Shown here: positions 1 to 8,435 of the stretch, one piece after another
How the letters are laid out: every line of letters begins with the position of its first letter
Numbering within the stretch: position 1 is the first letter of the stretch
Assembly (NCBI RefSeq): GCF_014836545.1
Contig: NZ_JACSQS010000002.1
Coordinates: 77,347 to 137,366 of the forward strand
DNA: 60,020 bases
Source: Stenotrophomonas lacuserhaii
Lineage (GTDB): Bacteria > Pseudomonadota > Gammaproteobacteria > Xanthomonadales > Xanthomonadaceae
Direction: 5' to 3'
The notes under the pieces: model-generated
Told to the model about the DNA's origin: nothing
Seen by the model: the letters and a program-made list of their open reading frames with translations, nothing else
Database searches by the model: none
Translations under genes and position numbers: made by a program

Positions 1-41
<41 letters not shown>

Positions 42-112
42 CCAAACCAGCAGCCCTGAAGCTTTTGCCGTTGCCGTTGCTCGAATGCCGCGCGCAAGCG
101 AAAAAAATACCC

Positions 113-1309
113 TCAGAACGCGTTGATGCCGGTCAGTTCGCGGCCTATCACCAGCTGGTGCACCGTCTCGGTACCTTCATACGTGATCACCGATTCCAGG
201 TTGAGCGCATGCCGTATCGCGGCATGCTCGGTGGTGATCCCCGCCGCGCCCAGCAGGTCACGGCACTCACGCGCGATGTCGATCGCCATCCGGCAGTTGT
301 TCCACTTGGCCAGGCTGACCTGCTGCGGCTGCAGCCGGCCTGCCTCCTTCAGCCGGCCCAGCTGCAGGGCCAGCAGCTGCGCACCGGTGATCCGCCGGGC
401 CATGTCGGCCAGCTTGATCTGCGCGCTCTGCGTGGCCGCCAGCGGCCGGCCGAACAGTTCGCGTTCGCCGGCGTAGGCCAGCGCCTCGCGCAGGCAGGCA
501 CTGGCCGCGCCGATCGGCCCCCAGCTGATGCCGAACCGCGCCTGGTTCAGGCAGCCCAGCGGCCCCTTCATGCCCACCACCCCCGCCAGCCGGTTGGCCT
601 CCGGCACCCGGACCTGGTCGAAGAACAAGGCGCCCGTGGACGATGCACGCAGGCTCATCTTGCGGCCGATGTCCTGCACGCTGAATCCCTCCATCCCGCG
701 CTCCAGTACGAAGCCCTGTACACCGTCTTCGGTCTGCGCCCAGACAATGGCCAGGTCGGCGATGGGCGCATTGGTGATCCACATCTTGCTGCCGTCCAGC
801 CGCCATTGGTCACCGTCGCGCACCGCACGTGTCTTCATGCTGGAAGGATCCGATCCACCATGCGCTTCGGTCAGGCCGAAGCAGCCGATGACGTCACCGC
901 GGGCCATCGCCGGCAACCAGCGCAGGCGTTGCGCTTGGCTGCCGTAGGCGAAGATCGGATGCATGCACAGCGAGCTCTGTACCGACACGAAACTACGCAG
1001 GCCTGAATCGCCGCGCTCCAGTTCCTGGCAGATCAGCCCATAGGCCACCGCGTCCATGCCCCCACCGCCGTATTCCACCGGCAGGGTCGCGCCGAGCAGG
1101 CCCAGTGCTGCGATCTCCGGCACCAGTTCAGCGGGAAAACGCGCCTGGTCGAAGCAGTCGCCGATGATCGGCAGCACGCGCTGGTCGACGAAGCGCGCCA
1201 CGCTGTCCTGCACGGCGCGCTCTTCTTCGCTGAGCAGGGAACGCACATCGAACAGGTCGCAGGGATCAAGTCGCATCGGGTGCACCAGGTGGGCCGGAAT
1301 CGAGGTCAT
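113..1309 (-). CDS. gcdH: Glutaryl-CoA dehydrogenase (acyl-CoA dehydrogenase family)
   Basis: A 398-residue flavoprotein that oxidises and decarboxylates glutaryl-CoA to crotonyl-CoA in lysine/tryptophan breakdown, passing electrons to ETF. The acyl-CoA dehydrogenase fold is complete: helical N-domain, the FAD/substrate segment CFGLTEAHGGSDP near 143-155, the KMWITNA motif near 174-180, and the C-terminal YEGTETVHQL with the probable catalytic Glu at about 378. The GcdH assignment rather than a generic acyl-CoA dehydrogenase rests on the overall family pattern, including the N-terminal SLLSEEERAVQD segment. The ATG at 1309 has no clear ribosome-binding site; an internal ATG at 1276 is possible. 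The start overlaps the end of the upstream toxin gene by about 44 bases, so translation may be coupled. ETF:ubiquinone oxidoreductase, which accepts electrons downstream of ETF, is encoded nearby on the other strand. Confidence 0.9.
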   Translation of the reverse strand: MTSIPAHLVHPMRLDPCDLFDVRSLLSEEERAVQDSVARFVDQRVLPIIGDCFDQARFPAELVPEIAALGLLGATLPVEYGGGGMDAVAYGLICQELERGDSGLRSFVSVQSSLCMHPIFAYGSQAQRLRWLPAMARGDVIGCFGLTEAHGGSDPSSMKTRAVRDGDQWRLDGSKMWITNAPIADLAIVWAQTEDGVQGFVLERGMEGFSVQDIGRKMSLRASSTGALFFDQVRVPEANRLAGVVGMKGPLGCLNQARFGISWGPIGAASACLREALAYAGERELFGRPLAATQSAQIKLADMARRITGAQLLALQLGRLKEAGRLQPQQVSLAKWNNCRMAIDIARECRDLLGAAGITTEHAAIRHALNLESVITYEGTETVHQLVIGRELTGINAF

Positions 1310-2030
1310 TGTGGTGGTGGCACAGTGCGGCGTCGAGGACGGCGGGCGCTTCCCGTACCAGCTGCCCGTTCATCCGCGTGCTTCCGCGCAGCCACTCCGG
1401 CACCCGTGATGCGGCAGCATCCAGCTGTTTTACGGGCGAGATCTCTCCCCTGCGTGCCAGCGTCCATTGGCGGCCGATGGTGCAGTTGACCTGGCCGTCG
1501 CCGAAGTCGCCGATCAGATCGTGCCCGCCCACGACCCGGTCCGGATTATGCAGCGCATGCAGGCTGCGCATCTGCTGATCAGCCAGCAGTCCGGCGCGCT
1601 CGCCGGCTTCGGCCGGGGCGATGCCTTGCCCGGCAAGCGCCTCACCATGCGCAGCGGCCAGTTTGCTCCGCCATGAGCTGCGCGCACGTCGCGCAACCTG
1701 GGGATCGCGGGCACGGGGGTCGAAGCGCGCGCGCGCGCCGAGGTATTCCTCCACCGTCAGCGCGTTGAGACCTGCCTGCTGCCCGGCCAACTGACGATCC
1801 AGCTCGCCCAACTTGCCCTGGTCGAGCTTCTGCGGGGAGAAAACCAGAAGCAGGCAGGTCATGCCGGCACCGGCCAGGCAATCCGCCACGCGTGCCAGCA
1901 CCCAGACCAGGGCAAGGTGCGCCGACGTCAGGTGGCCACACCGTACCGGGGCCTGCCGCGCCGCCCTCTGATCTACGCGGCCAGGCACCGCGTAGAACCC
2001 TGATGCGTCGCGGACCTGCCGGCGTGACAT
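1266..2030 (-). CDS. Ntox15-type polymorphic toxin, membrane-anchored or N-terminally truncated
   Basis: A 254-residue protein whose C-terminal half matches the Ntox15 nuclease domain found in polymorphic and type VI toxins such as Agrobacterium Tde1. Visible signature: EEYLGARARFD near 94-104, then the catalytic HxxD as HNPD at 161-164, GGHDLIGDFGD near 168-178 and VNCTIGRQW near 181-189. About residues 38-65 form one hydrophobic, membrane-like helix. No PAAR, VgrG, Rhs or other delivery domain is present, so it is either a stand-alone small toxin or a surviving 3' end. The ATG at 2030 has a good GAGGA ribosome-binding site 7 bases upstream, which favours expression. No immunity gene of the GAD/DUF1851 type was seen on either side. 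The stop lies inside gcdH. Confidence 0.6.
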   Translation of the reverse strand: MSRRQVRDASGFYAVPGRVDQRAARQAPVRCGHLTSAHLALVWVLARVADCLAGAGMTCLLLVFSPQKLDQGKLGELDRQLAGQQAGLNALTVEEYLGARARFDPRARDPQVARRARSSWRSKLAAAHGEALAGQGIAPAEAGERAGLLADQQMRSLHALHNPDRVVGGHDLIGDFGDGQVNCTIGRQWTLARRGEISPVKQLDAAASRVPEWLRGSTRMNGQLVREAPAVLDAALCHHHNDLDSGPPGAPDAT

Positions 2031-2404
2031 CGCGCATTCCTCTCATCCCACGGTCCGCTACAGCGTAGGAATAAGTGGCTGTTTCAGTGGGCGATGGCCT
2101 GCTCAGAACGCGCATTGTTCGACACAAACGATGAAGGCGAACATTGGAGGCGATGCGCGCTATACCGGACGATGTCAACGGTTCGCACGCGACGTGACAC
2201 ACCTGCTGCATTGCAGCATCCCGGGCCCGCAGCGCGCCGCTTGCCATTGATGCAGCCCACATCGCGCCGGGCAACTGGCCGATCCGTCGGCCAGCCGTTA
2301 ACCTGATGGATTCAAACACCCGTTTCGCCGTGGCAGCACGTGCGTTATTCCAAGGCAACCACCGCCCCTGCAGCAGGGCGGTCTACCCAAGAGTCAGGTC
2401 ATCC
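2031..2404. other. Intergenic region between divergent toxin and ETF-QO genes
   Basis: About 370 bases without a convincing gene. It must hold the promoters of the two divergent flanking genes, but I could not place -35/-10 boxes with confidence. Short open frames here have no start-site support or recognisable product. Confidence 0.5.
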
Positions 2405-4081
2405 ATGAGCGCAGAAGCCACCGAACTGCCCCCACGCGAAGTGATGGAATTCGATGTCGTCGTCGTCGGCGCCGGCCCCGCCGGCCTGGCCACGGCCATC
2501 CGCCTGCGCCAGCGCGCCATTGAAGCCGGCAGCGAACTGTCGGTGTGCGTGCTGGAGAAGGGCTCCGAACCGGGCGCGCACCTGCTGTCCGGCGCGGTGA
2601 TGGATCCGCGTGCACTGGCCGAGCTGTTCCCGGACTGGGCCGAGCGCGGCGCGCCGTTGAAGCAGAAAGTCACCCGCGACGAGTTCCTGTTCCTCAGTGA
2701 AACCGGCGCGCGCACCACGCCCAAGCCGCTGTTGCCGGAGTGCTTCCACAACGAAGGCAACTACATCGTCAGCCTGGGCGAAGTGGGCCGCTGGCTGGCC
2801 CAGCAGGCCGAAGCGCTGGAGGTGGCGATCTTCCCCGGCTTCGCCGCTGCCGAAGTGCTGTACGGGGCGAACGGTGAAGTCATCGGCGTGGCCACCGGCG
2901 ACATGGGCATCGAGAAGGATGGCCGCCATGGCCCCAATTACGAGCGCGGCATGGAACTGCTCGCCAGGTACACCGTCTTCGCCGAAGGCTCGCGTGGCCA
3001 CCTCGGCCGCCAGCTGATCAACCGCTTCAAGCTGGATGAAGGCCGCGATCCGCAGGCGTACGGCATCGGCATCAAGGAGCTGTGGCAGATCGACCCGGCC
3101 AAGCACGAGCCGGGCCTGGTGGTGCACGCGGCGGGCTGGCCACTGGACGGCAGCACCTACGGTGGCGCGTTCCTGTACCACGCCGAAGGGGGCAAGGTGT
3201 CCATCGGCTACGTAGTGGGTCTGGACTACAGGAACCCTTGGTTGAGCCCGTTCGAAGAGTTCCAGCGCTTCAAGACCCACCCGGCGATCCGCACGCACCT
3301 GGAAGGCGGCAAGCGCATCGGCTACGGCGCACGGGCGATCACCGCCGGTGGCCTGCTGTCGCTGCCGAAAACCGTGTTCCCGGGCGGAGCGCTGGTCGGC
3401 TGCGAAGCCGGCTACCTCAACGCCAGCCGCATCAAGGGCAGCCACGCGGCGCTGAAGACCGGCATGCTGGCCGCCGACGCCGCCTTCGATGCACTCGCCG
3501 CGGGCCGCCAGCACGATGAGCTCAGTGCCTATCCGCAGGCGTTCGAATCCAGCTGGCTGCATGCCGAGCTGCAGCAGTCCAAGAACTTCAAGCAGTGGTT
3601 CAAGAAGGGCCAGGCGGTGGCCACGCTGATGACCGGGATCGAGCAGTGGCTGCTGCCCAAGCTGGGCATCCGCAACGCGCCGTGGACGCTGCGCCACAGC
3701 ACCCCGGACCACGCCTGCCTGGAGCCGGCGGCACAGCACACCAGGATCGACTATCCCAAGCCGGATGGCGTGCTGACCTTCGACAAGCTCAGCTCGGTGT
3801 TCCTGAGCAGCACCCACCATGCCGAAGACCAGCCCAGCCACCTGACGCTGAAGGACGCCCGTATTCCGGTAGAGGTCAACCTGGCCGAGTACGCCGGACC
3901 CGAAGCGCGCTACTGCCCGGCCGGGGTGTACGAATTCGTCGGCAGCGAGGGCGATCAGCGCCTGCAGATCAACGCGCAGAACTGCGTGCACTGCAAGACC
4001 TGCGACATCAAGGACCCGACCCAGAACATCGTGTGGGTGACCCCGCAGGGTGGCGGCGGCCCGAACTACGCCGGCATGTGA
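2405..4081 (+). CDS. Electron transfer flavoprotein-ubiquinone oxidoreductase
   Basis: A 558-residue FAD and 4Fe-4S enzyme at the inner membrane that takes electrons from reduced ETF and reduces ubiquinone, linking acyl-CoA dehydrogenases such as the nearby GcdH to respiration. The N-terminal Rossmann motif VVVGAGPAGLATAIRL starts at about residue 17. The C-terminal ferredoxin-like segment carries the cluster cysteines in CPAGVYEF, then NCVHCKTCDIKDPTQ. The length is typical of bacterial ETF-QO. An in-frame ATG 99 bases upstream (2306) gives an extension unlike the family, so the ATG at 2405 is preferred. The cytochrome c gene follows 7 bases after the stop and is probably co-transcribed. Confidence 0.95.
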   Translation: MSAEATELPPREVMEFDVVVVGAGPAGLATAIRLRQRAIEAGSELSVCVLEKGSEPGAHLLSGAVMDPRALAELFPDWAERGAPLKQKVTRDEFLFLSETGARTTPKPLLPECFHNEGNYIVSLGEVGRWLAQQAEALEVAIFPGFAAAEVLYGANGEVIGVATGDMGIEKDGRHGPNYERGMELLARYTVFAEGSRGHLGRQLINRFKLDEGRDPQAYGIGIKELWQIDPAKHEPGLVVHAAGWPLDGSTYGGAFLYHAEGGKVSIGYVVGLDYRNPWLSPFEEFQRFKTHPAIRTHLEGGKRIGYGARAITAGGLLSLPKTVFPGGALVGCEAGYLNASRIKGSHAALKTGMLAADAAFDALAAGRQHDELSAYPQAFESSWLHAELQQSKNFKQWFKKGQAVATLMTGIEQWLLPKLGIRNAPWTLRHSTPDHACLEPAAQHTRIDYPKPDGVLTFDKLSSVFLSSTHHAEDQPSHLTLKDARIPVEVNLAEYAGPEARYCPAGVYEFVGSEGDQRLQINAQNCVHCKTCDIKDPTQNIVWVTPQGGGGPNYAGM

Positions 4082-4088
4082 TGCGACG

Positions 4089-4472
4089 ATGCGGATCCTG
4101 CTGTTGTTGGCCAGCATCGTCGCGTTGAGCGCCTGTGGCGTGCCTGCGCCGCAGGATCCGGAGCAGGCCGCCGCGCTGGAACGCGAGCGCGCCTTCGCCA
4201 TCTGCGCCGGCTGCCATACCGTGCACGCCGGTGGCATCCACCGCTATGGCCCCAACCTGCACGGCGTGTTCGGACGGCGCGCAGGCAGCCTGGCCGGGTA
4301 TGCGTACTCCGATGGCATGCGTGCAGCGGACATCGTGTGGAGCGAACAGACGCTGGACGCCTTCCTGCGTTCACCGGGCGCCAGCGTGCCGGGCACGCGC
4401 ATGTACAACGCGTTCCCGGATCCGGAGCGGCGCCGGCTGGTCATCGAATACCTGCAGCAGAACGCGCGCTAG
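4089..4472 (+). CDS. Lipoprotein c-type cytochrome (class I)
   Basis: A 127-residue monohaem cytochrome predicted to be membrane-tethered on the periplasmic side. A lipobox LSAC places the lipidated Cys at residue 16. The haem motif CAGCH is at 39-43, followed by YGPNLHGVFGRRAG typical of small mitochondrial-type cytochromes c, and Met105 in PGTRM is the likely sixth ligand. It lies 7 bases downstream of ETF-QO, suggesting a shared transcript and a role in electron transfer, though the partner is unknown. Its TAG stop overlaps the stop of the converging sensor-kinase gene in the sequence CTAG. Confidence 0.85.
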   Translation: MRILLLLASIVALSACGVPAPQDPEQAAALERERAFAICAGCHTVHAGGIHRYGPNLHGVFGRRAGSLAGYAYSDGMRAADIVWSEQTLDAFLRSPGASVPGTRMYNAFPDPERRRLVIEYLQQNAR

Positions 4473-7400
4473 GCGCCGGCCGCGCCCACCGGCGAGGCCG
4501 GCAACCAGCGCAGCAGGCACTGCCTCAGCTGGGCCAGCGACAACGGCTTGGTCAGCACTTCATCCATGCCCGCTTCACGGCAACGCCGCAGGTCCTGCTC
4601 CAGCAGGCTGGCCGTCAAAGCCACCACGGGCAGGCGCCCAACGCCCTGGCGTTGTTCGCGCTCGCGCAGCAGGCGGGTGAACGCATAGCCATCCATGACC
4701 GGCATGCGGCAATCACTGATCACCATGTCGAAGGCGGAGGCGGCCAGCAGTTCCAGCCCTTCCCGGCCATCGCCCGCCACCGCGTGCGATACACCAAGTT
4801 GCTGCAGGCGCCAGGCCATCATCGCCTGCGCGGTGGGGTGGTCTTCCACCACCAGGACCCGCGCCGTGCGCAGGTGCACCGGCAGCGGCGGGACGCTGCC
4901 CGGCCCCGGCGCACTGGCCACCAGGTCATCATCGCTGGCCACCGGCAGCGGCAGCAGCACGTCGACCTCGGTTCCCTTTCCCGCCACGCTGTGCACCAGC
5001 AGGCGGCCGCCCATCAGCTGCACCAGACGCTGGCAGAGCGTCAGTCCCAGGCCGATGCCACCCTGGTGGTGCGGCGCGGCGGGGTCTACCTCGGTGAATG
5101 GCTGGAACAACGCCTGCACTTGTCGTGGCTGCATCCCGATGCCGCTGTCGATGACCTGCAGGCGCAGTTCCTGCAGGCTCGGCGAACTTCCTTCCAGCAC
5201 CTCCGCGCGCAGCACCACCTCCCCTTCGCTGGTGAAGGCGATGGCATTGTCCAGCAGGTTCTCCAGTACCTGTCGCAGGCGCAGTCCGTCCACCTCGTGG
5301 GTGGCCGCGAGCCGCACGTCGAGTTCCAGCCGCAGGCCGAGGCCCTTGGCCGCGGCCTGCCTGGCGTAGCGCTGCTGCAGCGATTCCAGCAGCGGGCGCA
5401 ACGGCAATGGCAACGGATCCAGGCGCAGTGCACCGGCATCCATCTTGGCGTAGTCGAGGATGTCGTCCAGCATCTGCCGCAGCGACTGCGCGGCCGATTC
5501 CGCTTCCTCCAGTTGCGTGCGCTGGGCGGGTTGCAGAGCCGTATGGGCAAGCATCTCCAGCATCCCCAGCACGCCGCTCATCGGCGTGCGGATTTCGTGG
5601 CTCATGGTCGCCAGGAAGCGGGCCTTCGCCTCGGCCGCCTGCTCGGCCGCGGCCATCGCCGCTTCCAATGCGTCGGCCTGCGCGCGCGCCTCACTGATGT
5701 CCACCCAGTATCCACTCCAGGTGACCATCCCGGCATCGGCCGCGTACGGCTGGGCCTGGCTGCGTACCCAGCGCGGCGATTGCGGCATGCCGACGGTGCG
5801 GAACTCGAGCTCGAAGGGCAGGAAATCGCGCGCCGCCCGTTCGATGGCGGCCTGCACGTCGGCTACGTCACGCGCATCGATCGCGTCCAGCACCGCCTGC
5901 CCGGAGGCCATCGCCTTGTCGTGGTCGATACCGAACAGCGGCTGCATGTCGCCGGCGACGTAGGGGAAATCAAGACCGCCATCGGCCGCGCGGCGCATCT
6001 GGTACACCACTGCGGGCAGGTTGCCGGTGACGTCGGCCAGGCGCTTTTCCAGTCGCCGACGGCTGGTCACTTCCCGCTGCAGCCGCCAGTAGCCCAGCAG
6101 GTGCACCAGCAGCGCGGTCAACAGCACCAGGGTGATCGGAATGCCCCAGCGCGCCATCTTTCGCCAGTCGATGCCGCCCTGGTAGGCCACCGCCAGCCAG
6201 TCGTTGCGCAGCGCCTCGCGCTCGCGTGGGCCCATTTCCTGCAGCAGGCGATCAAACCGTGTTGCCAGCCCGGCGTGCTCGCGTTTGACCGCCAATGACA
6301 GGTCATCGTCGAAGCCCGCCGGTGCAGTCACCTGCAACTGGCCGGGGAAGCGTTCGCGCAGCAGCCGGTCGACGATCGCCAGATTGCCGATGTAGGCCTG
6401 TGCTTCGCCATCGAGCAGCCGCTGCAGGGCCTGTTCCGCGCTGCGCGCGGCGAGGATGCGCGCCTCCGGCGCACGTTGCAGCACCGGCAGGCGCAGCCGT
6501 TCGGGATCGGACAACAGAACGCGTTTGCCGGCCAGGTCGTCCATGTCCAGCACGCTGCCGCTGCCGGCCCCGGTCACGATGACATTGGGCACGCTGATGA
6601 AGGGTTGGCTGAACACCCAGCCCTCGCCCAGGTAACGGGAATCGTTGGGCACGCCCATCACCGCATCGATGCGGCCACGGCGCATTTTCTCGCGCAGGTC
6701 GAACCAGTCGTGGCTGGGTTCGGGGGTGAGCGTGGCACCGGCCTGCCGCAGCCGCTGCAGGTAGTCACTGGCAAGCCCGGAAGGCCGGCCCTCGGCATCG
6801 GTGAAGGAGAGCGGTGCGGCATTGGGCGCAAAGCCGGTACGCAGCGGCGTGGACAATGCCCGACGCTCTACCTGGTCCAGTGCCTGCCGCGCCGGCGCAG
6901 ACCACACCGGCACGCGCAACCAGCGCGCGGCAATGCCTGCACGCACCGATGCCGGCTGCTGCGACATCGCCTGGTCCAGCGCTTCCACCAGCTGCGGCCG
7001 GGACGGCGGCACGCCGAAGTGCAGTGTATCCAGCTCCATGTCGATCGGACGCAACAGGGTGATGCCTTGCAACGCCGAGTCATTGATCAGCTGGCTGGCG
7101 ACGTAGGCGTTGCCGATGAACACATCCGCCTCCTGCCGCGCCACCATCCGCAGCGCATCCAGCGTGTGCGCTGCAAGCAACTGGCGCGCGGCGGGAAAGC
7201 GGGTGCGGATCTGCGCCTGGGTCAGGAAGCCCTGCTCGCTCACTACGCGCAGGCCGGCCAGGTCCGGATCATTGGACGCGCGCAGGTCATCGCTGCGCCC
7301 CACCACGGCCAACGGCGCGGTCGCATACGGCATGCTGTAGGCCAGGCACCGGTCCGTGGACGTGCTCGGCGATACGTTCATCACCACGTCGATATCGCCC

Positions 7401-7702
7401 CGGCAGGCGGCTTCCAGCACCTGCGCCCAGTCCGGATAGCGACGGTAGTCCAGCCTCACGCCCATCCGCCTCGCAAGATCGGCCAGCGTGTCCGGGCCCA
7501 GCCCGCGTACCCTGTCCCCTTCGACGAACTCGAACGGCGGCCAGCCGCTGTCGTAGACCCCCACCGACAGAACCGCGTGGGGCCGTGCAGGTGACGGTGC
7601 CTCGGCCCGCGACGCGGGGGGCGCGGCCCATGCCACCGCAGGCAACAGCGACAGCAGGATGCCCATGCCGCATCCTCGACAGTGAGCCAGGATCGTGCGC
7701 AC
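4469..7702 (-). CDS. BvgS/EvgS-type unorthodox hybrid sensor histidine kinase
   Basis: A 1077-residue inner-membrane sensor. Domains in order: signal sequence; two periplasmic solute-binding (SBP_bac_3/Venus flytrap) domains at about 45-263 and 280-505; one membrane helix at about 519-537; a PAS domain at about 555-675; HisKA with His702 in SHEIRTP; HATPase with an N box near 819 and glycine boxes near 852-857 and 881-887; and a receiver with Glu953/Asp954, phospho-acceptor Asp997 and Lys1052. Unlike BvgS and EvgS, the protein ends just after the receiver, with no C-terminal Hpt domain. The GTG at 7702 has AAGGAG 10 bases upstream; an ATG at 7666 is the alternative. A longer frame reaching 8152 runs antisense into the regulator gene and was rejected. 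The divergent response regulator at 7784 is the expected partner. Confidence 0.9.
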   Translation of the reverse strand: MRTILAHCRGCGMGILLSLLPAVAWAAPPASRAEAPSPARPHAVLSVGVYDSGWPPFEFVEGDRVRGLGPDTLADLARRMGVRLDYRRYPDWAQVLEAACRGDIDVVMNVSPSTSTDRCLAYSMPYATAPLAVVGRSDDLRASNDPDLAGLRVVSEQGFLTQAQIRTRFPAARQLLAAHTLDALRMVARQEADVFIGNAYVASQLINDSALQGITLLRPIDMELDTLHFGVPPSRPQLVEALDQAMSQQPASVRAGIAARWLRVPVWSAPARQALDQVERRALSTPLRTGFAPNAAPLSFTDAEGRPSGLASDYLQRLRQAGATLTPEPSHDWFDLREKMRRGRIDAVMGVPNDSRYLGEGWVFSQPFISVPNVIVTGAGSGSVLDMDDLAGKRVLLSDPERLRLPVLQRAPEARILAARSAEQALQRLLDGEAQAYIGNLAIVDRLLRERFPGQLQVTAPAGFDDDLSLAVKREHAGLATRFDRLLQEMGPREREALRNDWLAVAYQGGIDWRKMARWGIPITLVLLTALLVHLLGYWRLQREVTSRRRLEKRLADVTGNLPAVVYQMRRAADGGLDFPYVAGDMQPLFGIDHDKAMASGQAVLDAIDARDVADVQAAIERAARDFLPFELEFRTVGMPQSPRWVRSQAQPYAADAGMVTWSGYWVDISEARAQADALEAAMAAAEQAAEAKARFLATMSHEIRTPMSGVLGMLEMLAHTALQPAQRTQLEEAESAAQSLRQMLDDILDYAKMDAGALRLDPLPLPLRPLLESLQQRYARQAAAKGLGLRLELDVRLAATHEVDGLRLRQVLENLLDNAIAFTSEGEVVLRAEVLEGSSPSLQELRLQVIDSGIGMQPRQVQALFQPFTEVDPAAPHHQGGIGLGLTLCQRLVQLMGGRLLVHSVAGKGTEVDVLLPLPVASDDDLVASAPGPGSVPPLPVHLRTARVLVVEDHPTAQAMMAWRLQQLGVSHAVAGDGREGLELLAASAFDMVISDCRMPVMDGYAFTRLLREREQRQGVGRLPVVALTASLLEQDLRRCREAGMDEVLTKPLSLAQLRQCLLRWLPASPVGAAGA

Positions 7703-7783
7703 CAGGTTCGCTCTCCTTAGAATAGGGATATCGTCGATGCCTGCTTTCCACCCAACCCATGTCACCCGGGGCCATACTAGAGC
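7703..7783. promoter_or_regulatory. Divergent promoter region of the sensor/regulator pair
   Basis: Eighty-one bases separate the two divergent starts, so promoters and any autoregulatory site for both genes must lie here or within the coding ends. The only element placed with confidence is the AAGGAG ribosome-binding site of the kinase gene, seen on the minus strand near 7713-7718. Confidence 0.45.
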
Positions 7784-8422
7784 ATGACGCTTCGCATCAT
7801 CATCGCTGACGACCACCCCGTGGTTCGCATCGGCGCCCGGTCGGTCATCCACGGCAGCGGCGTCGGCGAAGTCGTGGCCGAAGCCGCCACCGCGCAGGAC
7901 CTGCTGGCCTACCTGTCCACCCATCCCTGCGATGTACTGGTCACCGACTACTCGATGCCGGACAGCACCGTGCCGGATGGCTTTGCGATGATCAGCATGA
8001 TCCGTCGACGCTATCCGTTGTTGCCGGTGCTGATGCTCAGCGTGTCCAGCAACCTGGCGATCCTGCGCATGGTGCGCGACGCCGGCGTGCTGGGGCTGGT
8101 GGACAAGGGATCGTCGATGGACGAACTGCCCATCGCCATCCGCACGGTCCACCGTGGCCTGCCCTACGTCAGCCTGTCATTGAAGGAACGCGTGGAAGCA
8201 GCAGGCAGCAGCGCGATGGTGGAAGGCGAAGGCCGCCCGCTGTCACCGCGCGAAGTGGAGGTACTGCGCCTGCTCGGCAAGGGCATGACGGTAAAGGAGA
8301 TCGCCACGCTGCTGCATCGCAGTGCCAGCACCATCAGCCGCCAGAAGGGCGATGCGATGCTGAAGCTGGGGTTGAACAGCGATGCGCAGTTGTTCGATTA
8401 CCTGCGCAACGGCCAACTGTAA
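7784..8422 (+). CDS. LuxR/NarL-family response regulator (BvgA/EvgA/RcsB type)
   Basis: A 212-residue DNA-binding regulator. The receiver domain has acidic residues in ADDHPV at 8-13, phospho-acceptor Asp55 in VTDYSMPD, a switch Ser near 86 and conserved Lys108. The C-terminal LuxR helix-turn-helix starts at LSPREVEVLRLL (about 153) and includes TVKEIATLLHRSASTISRQK. It is divergent from the hybrid sensor kinase at 4469-7702, the standard arrangement of a phosphorelay pair. The kinase lacks its own Hpt domain, so the phosphate would have to reach Asp55 directly or through a separate Hpt protein. Target genes cannot be inferred; the phospholipase C and TonB-receptor operon begins directly downstream on the opposite strand. 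Confidence 0.9.
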   Translation: MTLRIIIADDHPVVRIGARSVIHGSGVGEVVAEAATAQDLLAYLSTHPCDVLVTDYSMPDSTVPDGFAMISMIRRRYPLLPVLMLSVSSNLAILRMVRDAGVLGLVDKGSSMDELPIAIRTVHRGLPYVSLSLKERVEAAGSSAMVEGEGRPLSPREVEVLRLLGKGMTVKEIATLLHRSASTISRQKGDAMLKLGLNSDAQLFDYLRNGQL

Positions 8423-8435
8423 TTCCGCACCGTTT

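Noticed and set aside
2306..2404. 33-codon upstream extension of ETF-QO
   Set aside because: Not part of the family; the ATG at 2405 gives the usual N-terminus just before the FAD-binding motif.
2399..4237. 612-codon open frame antisense to ETF-QO
   Set aside because: High-GC shadow frame; its product has no domain signature while the opposite strand encodes a complete ETF-QO.
4337..6298. 653-codon plus-strand open frame
   Set aside because: Antisense to the sensor kinase; composition is that of a shadow frame.
7703..8152. 150-residue N-terminal extension of the hybrid sensor kinase
   Set aside because: It would run antisense through the response regulator gene and precede the signal sequence; GTG 7702 has a clear ribosome-binding site.
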